From: JAVBKX01 sp031553835
GTDB lineage: Bacteria; Bacteroidota; Bacteroidia; Bacteroidales; Azobacteroidaceae
DNA: 64,000 bases
Assembly: GCA_031553835.1 (NCBI GenBank)
Contig: JAVBKX010000006.1
Location: 62,001-126,000 of the forward strand
Direction: 5' to 3'
A program made the position numbers and the translations under genes. The notes under the pieces were generated by a model. It ran no database searches. It was given only the letters and a program-made list of their open reading frames with translations, and was not told where the DNA came from. Below, in pieces: positions 59,680 through 64,000 of the stretch. Position 1 is the first letter of the stretch, and each line of letters opens with the position of its first letter.

Positions 59680-61041
59680 TGTGCCAAACAAGGTTGCAGA
59701 AGATGCTTCTGTAATCACTACCTGCACTATATCGCCAACCCGGTGGTTAGCTTTATCAAAAATCACTACTTTATTTTGAGGTGTTCTGCCAAACAATTGT
59801 TCACGCGAACGTTTGGAATATCCTTCCACCAATACTTCGTATGTTTTACCCACAGATTCCTGGTTACGCAACAGGGAGAGTTCCAATTGCAGAGCAATAA
59901 TTTCCTCCAACCGGCGAGTTTTCACATCTTCCGGAATATCATCCGGTAAATGTTTTGCAGCATAAGTACCCGGACGTTCGGAATATTTGAACATAAAAGC
60001 GGCGTCATATCCGACTTCACGCATCAGCGAAAGAGTTTCTTGATGATCTTCTTCTGTTTCGGAATGAAATCCGCAAAAAATATCGGTAGAAATGGCGCAG
60101 TCGGGGATAATCCGTTTAATAGCAGCAATCCGGTCGAGATACCACTCGCGGGTATAGCGGCGGTTCATAGCTTTCAGAATATTGGAACTACCTGATTGTG
60201 CCGGTAAATGTATGTGGTTGCAAATATTCGGATAGCGGGCAACCACTTCTAATGTCTTGTCACTCATATCTTTCGGATGAGACGTTGTAAACCGGATACG
60301 CATATTGGGAGCAGCTAAGGCTACTTGTTCCAGAAGAGAAGGAAAATCAATCACATCATTACCATTATTATATAGGTATGAATTAACATTTTGTCCCAAG
60401 AGCGTAACTTCTTTGTATCCCTGTTCGTTCAGTACTTTTAATTCATTCAAAATACTTTCGACTTTACGACTTCTTTCCCTCCCTCTGGTGTAGGGAACAA
60501 TACAATAGGTGCAAAAATTATTACAACCTCTCATGATAGAGATAAAACCGGAGATTTTTATGCCACTGACTTTGAGTGGAAGTACATCTTTATATGTTTC
60601 TGTCATAGACAGATTGACATTAATGGCCTTTTCACCTTTTTCCACAGCGCCAACCAAATTGGGTAAATCCAAATATGCATCCGGTCCGGCCACTAAATCG
60701 GCCAGGTTTGAATTGATCAACTCGTCTTTAACACGTTCTGCCATGCATCCCAGCACACCAACCACCAACTGTTTCTGTTTTTTCTTTTTAACAGATTGAA
60801 AATATTGGAGTCGCGACAGCACTTTTTGTTCTGCATTATCCCGGATTGAGCAGGTATTGACGAATACAGCATTTGCTTCGTTGAGATTTTCAGTTAATTC
60901 GTATCCGTCCATTTGCATGATGGAGGCTACAACCTCGCTGTCGGCTACATTCATCTGGCAACCGTAGGTTTCGATGAATAATTTTTTTACATTGTTGATA
61001 GTCGCAGATTTAAAGTCTGCTTCCATGTTGTTTTTTGTCAT
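59674..61041 (-). CDS. miaB: tRNA-2-methylthio-N6-dimethylallyladenosine synthase
   Basis: A 455-residue radical-SAM methylthiotransferase acting on i6A37 of tRNA. It has the N-terminal UPF0004 domain with three cluster cysteines (ETYGCQMN, VNTCSIRD, VLGCMAERV), the radical-SAM motif RGCNNFCTYCIVPYTRGRERSR, and a C-terminal TRAM domain (YEVLVEGYSKRSREQLFGRT). Full length. The stop codon lies in the inverted-repeat arm. The start is followed upstream by a 270-base regulatory region shared with the divergent gene at 61315. Confidence 0.97.
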   Translation of the reverse strand: MTKNNMEADFKSATINNVKKLFIETYGCQMNVADSEVVASIMQMDGYELTENLNEANAVFVNTCSIRDNAEQKVLSRLQYFQSVKKKKQKQLVVGVLGCMAERVKDELINSNLADLVAGPDAYLDLPNLVGAVEKGEKAINVNLSMTETYKDVLPLKVSGIKISGFISIMRGCNNFCTYCIVPYTRGRERSRKVESILNELKVLNEQGYKEVTLLGQNVNSYLYNNGNDVIDFPSLLEQVALAAPNMRIRFTTSHPKDMSDKTLEVVARYPNICNHIHLPAQSGSSNILKAMNRRYTREWYLDRIAAIKRIIPDCAISTDIFCGFHSETEEDHQETLSLMREVGYDAAFMFKYSERPGTYAAKHLPDDIPEDVKTRRLEEIIALQLELSLLRNQESVGKTYEVLVEGYSKRSREQLFGRTPQNKVVIFDKANHRVGDIVQVVITEASSATLFGTE

Positions 61042-61131
61042 TTTTTACAAAATAAAGGGTGATAATAATCGATTTATTAACTTTCTTTAATAATTTATTT
61101 TAATTGAAAAGAGAAAATTTTTTGAAAATAA

Positions 61132-61162
61132 TTTGTTCGTATTGAAAATTTCCTTACCTTTG
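61132..61162 (+). promoter_or_regulatory. Promoter upstream of a possible small RNA
   Basis: TTTG (61132-61135), a 19-base spacer and TACCTTTG (61155-61162) make one of the best promoter matches in the window. It is about 150 bases before the next CDS, with a start expected near 61169. Confidence 0.65.
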
Positions 61163-61164
61163 CT

Positions 61165-61250
61165 GGTGAAAAACGTAAAATTTTTTCATAGTTAAGGTTT
61201 TGGTTAAATGGGTTAGGGGTGGCTGTGAAGTCATCCCTAATATTTTTAAA
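61165..61250 (+). ncRNA. Candidate small RNA or structured leader with GNRA-capped hairpin
   Basis: Downstream of the promoter two stems can be drawn. The first is TGAAAAA (61167-61173) with TTTTTCA (61182-61188). The second is a 12-bp stem, TTAGGGGTGGCT (61213-61224) with AGTCATCCCTAA (61229-61240), including two G-U pairs and the tetraloop GTGA. tatttttaaa follows. No open frame is convincing here. It may be a separate small RNA or the leader of the gene at 61315, which also has its own nearer promoter. Confidence 0.4.
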
Positions 61251-61283
61251 CCGATTTTATTTTTACTTTTCGTCATTTCTCCT

Positions 61284-61291
61284 TACTTTTG
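61284..61291 (+). promoter_or_regulatory. -7 box for the gene at 61315
   Basis: TACTTTTG 24 bases before ATG 61315; start near 61298 gives a 17-base leader. -33 element unclear. Confidence 0.5.
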
Positions 61292-61314
61292 GAGTGCAAA
61301 AATAATCATTATTT

Positions 61315-61701
61315 ATGGACGATTTACAAAAATTCCTGCCTTTCCTGTTGATAGCAGCATTTTATATTTTTTCGGCGGTACGTAATTCTAAAAAACAGAA
61401 AGAAACCGATTTGTCGAAAACTACTTTGCCTCAGGGAGTACCTAAAACAGATACTCAAACCAAAGTTGTGAATAAGCCGGATCCTTCGGTGCAACGTGCT
61501 TCGCGATTTCCGATTCAATCCAAAGGACAACAGGAGATCGACTATAATCCGGAAGTAAAGCGCACGATTGCGGAACCCGAAGTTGAAATAAGCGAGCAGC
61601 AGGAAGAGGATTCTGTTGCCATGTTTGAGTTGGATGTGGAAAATAAAGACGAATTGCGGCGGGCAATCATTTATTCCGAAATTTTAGAGCGAAAATATTA
61701 A
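61315..61701 (+). CDS. Hypothetical small membrane-anchored protein, 128 aa
   Basis: One N-terminal hydrophobic segment (LQKFLPFLLIAAFYIFSAV, residues 4-22) followed by a long polar, probably disordered region rich in Lys, Thr, Gln and Glu, and a C-terminal helical motif ending DELRRAIIYSEILERKY. That ending is familiar to me from conserved hypothetical proteins of Bacteroidales, but no function is known. It is 12 bases before ettA and is probably co-transcribed. Overlapping open frames on both strands are shadows. Confidence 0.75.
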   Translation: MDDLQKFLPFLLIAAFYIFSAVRNSKKQKETDLSKTTLPQGVPKTDTQTKVVNKPDPSVQRASRFPIQSKGQQEIDYNPEVKRTIAEPEVEISEQQEEDSVAMFELDVENKDELRRAIIYSEILERKY

Positions 61702-61713
61702 TCAATACAATAT

Positions 61714-63402
61714 ATGGCAGACGATAAAAAAATTATTTTTTCCATGGTGGGAGTGAATAAAATCTTTCCTCCCCAAAAACAAGTCTTAAAAAACATTTAT
61801 TTATCATTTTACTATGGTGCGAAAATCGGTATCATCGGATTGAATGGTTCCGGTAAATCCACTTTATTAAAAATTATAGCCGGGGTAGAAAAAGAATACC
61901 AGGGCGATGTCGTTTTTTCTCCGGGATATTCAATCGGTTATCTGGAACAAGATCCGAAATTAGATGATTCCAAAACCGTAAAAGAGATTGTGCAGGAAGG
62001 TGTTCAGGAAATTGTGGATACTTTGCAGGAATACGAAGCTATTAATGAAAAATTCGGGCTTCCGGAATATTATGAAGATCCGGATAAAATGGATGCATTG
62101 TTTGCTCGTCAGGCAGTGTTACAAGATAAAATCGATGCTACCGATGCCTGGAACCTGGATAGTAAGTTGGAACGTGCCATGGATGCATTGCGTTGCCCGC
62201 CTGAAGATCAATTGGTGGGTACTCTTTCCGGAGGAGAACGCCGACGGGTGGCTCTTTGCCGGCTGTTATTGAAGCAACCGGATATTTTGTTGCTCGACGA
62301 GCCTACCAACCACTTGGATGCAGAATCAATCGATTGGCTCGAACAACATCTTCAACAATATGCAGGAACGGTGATTTGTATTACACACGACCGTTATTTC
62401 TTAGATCATGTTGCCGGATGGATTCTGGAGCTTGACCGGGGTGAAGGTATTCCCTGGAAAGGAAATTACACTTCCTGGCTGGAGCAAAAAACAACCCGTA
62501 TGGCGCAGGAAGAAAAGCAAGCCAGTAAACGTCGGAAAACCTTGGAACGGGAGTTGGAATGGTCTCGTATGGCTCCCAAAGCTCGTCAAGCTAAAGGAAA
62601 GGCTCGTTTGAATTCGTATGAACAATTATTGAATCAAGATACGAAAGAACGGGAAGAGAAATTAGAGATTTTCATTCCGAATGGCCCTCGTTTGGGAAAT
62701 AAAGTCATTGAAGCGCAACATGTGGCCAAAGCGTATGGCGATAAATTGTTGTACGATGATCTGAATTTCATGCTTCCACCTAATGGTATTGTTGGTATCA
62801 TCGGGCCTAATGGTGCCGGAAAAACGACGCTTTTCCGTCTGATTATGGGCTTAGACAAGCCGGATAAAGGGACTTTTGATGTTGGAGAAACAGTAAAAAT
62901 TGGTTATGTAGATCAGGCTCACACAGATATTGATCCGAATAAAACGGTATTTCAGGTGGTTTCGGGCGGTACGGAATTTATCAGGGTAGGAGGGAAAGAA
63001 GTCAATTCCCGCGCCTACTTAGGTCGTTTCAATTTCACAGGAGCAGATCAGGAAAAACTCTGCGGCGTATTGTCGGGAGGGGAAAGAAACCGTTTACATT
63101 TAGCATTGACGCTCAAATCGGAAGCAAATGTTCTTTTATTGGATGAACCTACTAACGACATAGATGTCAATACGTTGCGGGCATTGGAAGAAGGCTTGGA
63201 AAACTTTGCGGGCTGCGCCGTTGTTATATCTCACGACCGCTGGTTCTTAGATCGTATATGTACTCATATCCTTGCTTTTGAAGGAGATTCGGAAGTATTC
63301 TTTTTTGAAGGTTCTTATTCAGAATATGAAGAAAATAAAAAAATGAGATTAGGAAATGTTGAACCCAAGCGTGTCAGATATCGAAAACTGATTGTAGATT
63401 AA
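61714..63402 (+). CDS. ettA: Energy-dependent translational throttle protein EttA (ABC-F)
   Basis: A 562-residue soluble ABC-F ATPase that binds the ribosomal E site and gates the first elongation step by cellular ATP/ADP. The two nucleotide domains have Walker A GLNGSGKSTLLKIIAG and GPNGAGKTTLFRLIMG, signatures LSGGERRRVALCRLLL and LSGGERNRLHLALTL, and Walker B LLLDEPTNHLD and LLLDEPTNDID. The arm and linker (EQKTTRMAQEEKQASKRRKTLERELEW) are typical of EttA. The stop is six bases before the next frame. Confidence 0.97.
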   Translation: MADDKKIIFSMVGVNKIFPPQKQVLKNIYLSFYYGAKIGIIGLNGSGKSTLLKIIAGVEKEYQGDVVFSPGYSIGYLEQDPKLDDSKTVKEIVQEGVQEIVDTLQEYEAINEKFGLPEYYEDPDKMDALFARQAVLQDKIDATDAWNLDSKLERAMDALRCPPEDQLVGTLSGGERRRVALCRLLLKQPDILLLDEPTNHLDAESIDWLEQHLQQYAGTVICITHDRYFLDHVAGWILELDRGEGIPWKGNYTSWLEQKTTRMAQEEKQASKRRKTLERELEWSRMAPKARQAKGKARLNSYEQLLNQDTKEREEKLEIFIPNGPRLGNKVIEAQHVAKAYGDKLLYDDLNFMLPPNGIVGIIGPNGAGKTTLFRLIMGLDKPDKGTFDVGETVKIGYVDQAHTDIDPNKTVFQVVSGGTEFIRVGGKEVNSRAYLGRFNFTGADQEKLCGVLSGGERNRLHLALTLKSEANVLLLDEPTNDIDVNTLRALEEGLENFAGCAVVISHDRWFLDRICTHILAFEGDSEVFFFEGSYSEYEENKKMRLGNVEPKRVRYRKLIVD

Positions 63403-63407
63403 TTTAT

Positions 63408-64000
63408 ATGGCAACAGGCGAAAGGCAAAGGGCTAATGATGAATACCATCCATCAGAGCATGATATTCCCTTTGCTTTTCGCCTGTTGCCTTTCTTATTG
63501 AGCCTTTTTTTTCTGTCGTTATCTGTCTTTGCCCAGGAAACAGCAGTGGATTTAGTAAAAAAAGTTATAGACCGGCAAAATATTTATATTGAAAATCAGG
63601 ACTACTATCAATACCGGCAATATGAAAAACGATTTTTAACCATTTCCGAATTAAAGCCTGAAGTACAGGATCATCGGGCTACCCGGCAATTGCAATTCCT
63701 ATACAAACACTTAGATACTACCAGGATATCTGCGGAGCAACCGTTGAGTATTTCGTTGCGCGAAACCATTTCCGAAGAATACCGGCGCAAAAAAAATCAT
63801 GGGAAAAATAGTCATATTATAGCTTTAAGAAATGAAGGATTAGGAAAACAATTCGAATCCGAAACAGTGGATGCCGTGTGGTATGAAGCCGTCAAACAAA
63901 TTAATATTTTTGATAATCAAATTAATTTGTTGTTGAAGAGGTTTGTCAGCCCCTTATCTTCCCGTTATTATTATTTATTTTACGAATACTATTTTGATAA
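63408..64000 (+). CDS. DUF5686-family outer-membrane protein, 3'-truncated by window edge
   Basis: The frame runs open to the last base, giving 197 visible codons. A signal peptide (LLPFLLSLFFLSLSVFAQ) is followed by TAVDLVKKVIDRQN and FDNQINLLLKRFVSPLSSRYYYLF, the same pattern as in the gene at 22161 and in DUF5686 proteins. From ATG 63408 the first 27 residues come from an inverted repeat; a TTG at 63486 is an alternative start just before the hydrophobic core. The C-terminal barrel is outside the window. Function is unknown. Confidence 0.75.
   Translation, partial: MATGERQRANDEYHPSEHDIPFAFRLLPFLLSLFFLSLSVFAQETAVDLVKKVIDRQNIYIENQDYYQYRQYEKRFLTISELKPEVQDHRATRQLQFLYKHLDTTRISAEQPLSISLRETISEEYRRKKNHGKNSHIIALRNEGLGKQFESETVDAVWYEAVKQINIFDNQINLLLKRFVSPLSSRYYYLFYEYYFD
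63410..63490. repeat. GGCAAAG-type inverted repeat at the start of the second DUF5686 gene
   Basis: Arms 63410-63432 and 63468-63490 match at 22 of 23 positions and consist of GGCAACAGGCGAAAGGCAAAG-like microrepeats. The element begins eight bases after the ettA stop. Its right arm is translated as PFAFRLLP in the signal peptide of the following gene. Confidence 0.75.

Noticed and set aside
61200..61385. Plus-strand 61-residue frame before the gene at 61315
   Set aside because: It runs through the hairpin and overlaps the real gene in another frame; composition is not protein-like.

Overview
The window is a densely coding, roughly 40% G+C chromosome segment of a member of the Bacteroidota, most likely order Bacteroidales. 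The evidence is the recurrent -7 promoter box TAnnTTTG, NigD-like and DUF5686 envelope proteins, a type IX secretion C-terminal sorting domain, a GT3-type glycogen synthase, and gene orders typical of the order (ftsX-DUF3098-uppP-truB-queA-folK; ilvD-ilvB-ilvN-acyl-ACP thioesterase-ilvC). A functional type IX sorting tail argues for a Bacteroidales family other than the genus Bacteroides. No phage, integrase, transposase, CRISPR array or rRNA was seen.

Layout: 1-2.5 kb, end of a leucine operon (leuA-like, mgsA, leuB). 2.5-12.4 kb, a NigD-like lipoprotein, Yip1 membrane protein, smpB, metH, a stand-alone AAA ATPase and a large GH106-like lipoprotein. 12.4-17.5 kb, minus-strand translation genes (S4 protein, pth, rplY, tRNA-Pro) and a small operon (hypothetical, acyltransferase, omega-amidase, AmpG-like permease). 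17.8-22.1 kb, glycogen synthase and phosphorylase. 22-34.5 kb, DUF5686, pheT, a membrane protein, yebC, a DUF362 ferredoxin protein, LiaF-like plus membrane LytTR regulator, an MFS exporter and an MBL hydrolase. 34.5-42.2 kb, the branched-chain amino acid operon. 42.3-48.8 kb, an oxidoreductase and a GH95/beta-helix pair. 49-55 kb, mltG, an unknown exported protein, clpB and a TlpA-like lipoprotein. 55-61 kb, minus-strand folK, queA, truB, uppP, DUF3098, ftsX and miaB. 61-64 kb, a small membrane protein, ettA and a truncated DUF5686 gene.

The most interesting layer is not the housekeeping genes but what sits between them. Gene boundaries carry about ten imperfect inverted-repeat elements or solo arms. 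Their arms are built of 7-10 nt purine-rich microrepeats (ACACGGA, GGAGAGT, CACAAAG or GGCAAAG types), and the ACACGGA type has a recurring terminus ATAG(A/C)ACAC. One of them (36637-37147) holds a PD-(D/E)XK-fold GxxExxY gene between matching arms, right inside the ilv operon. Elsewhere the arms supply signal peptides, a C-terminal tail or stop codons of neighbouring genes.

The ilv operon also has a clear attenuator: a 21-codon leader peptide with nine branched-chain residues in ten, followed by mutually exclusive antiterminator and terminator stems. A second guest gene (dinD) sits before ilvC, next to a perfect 30-bp palindrome. Other regulatory signals are a sigma-54-like -24/-12 sequence before clpB and a possible small RNA before the gene at 61315. 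All calls come from reading the sequence; no database search was run.
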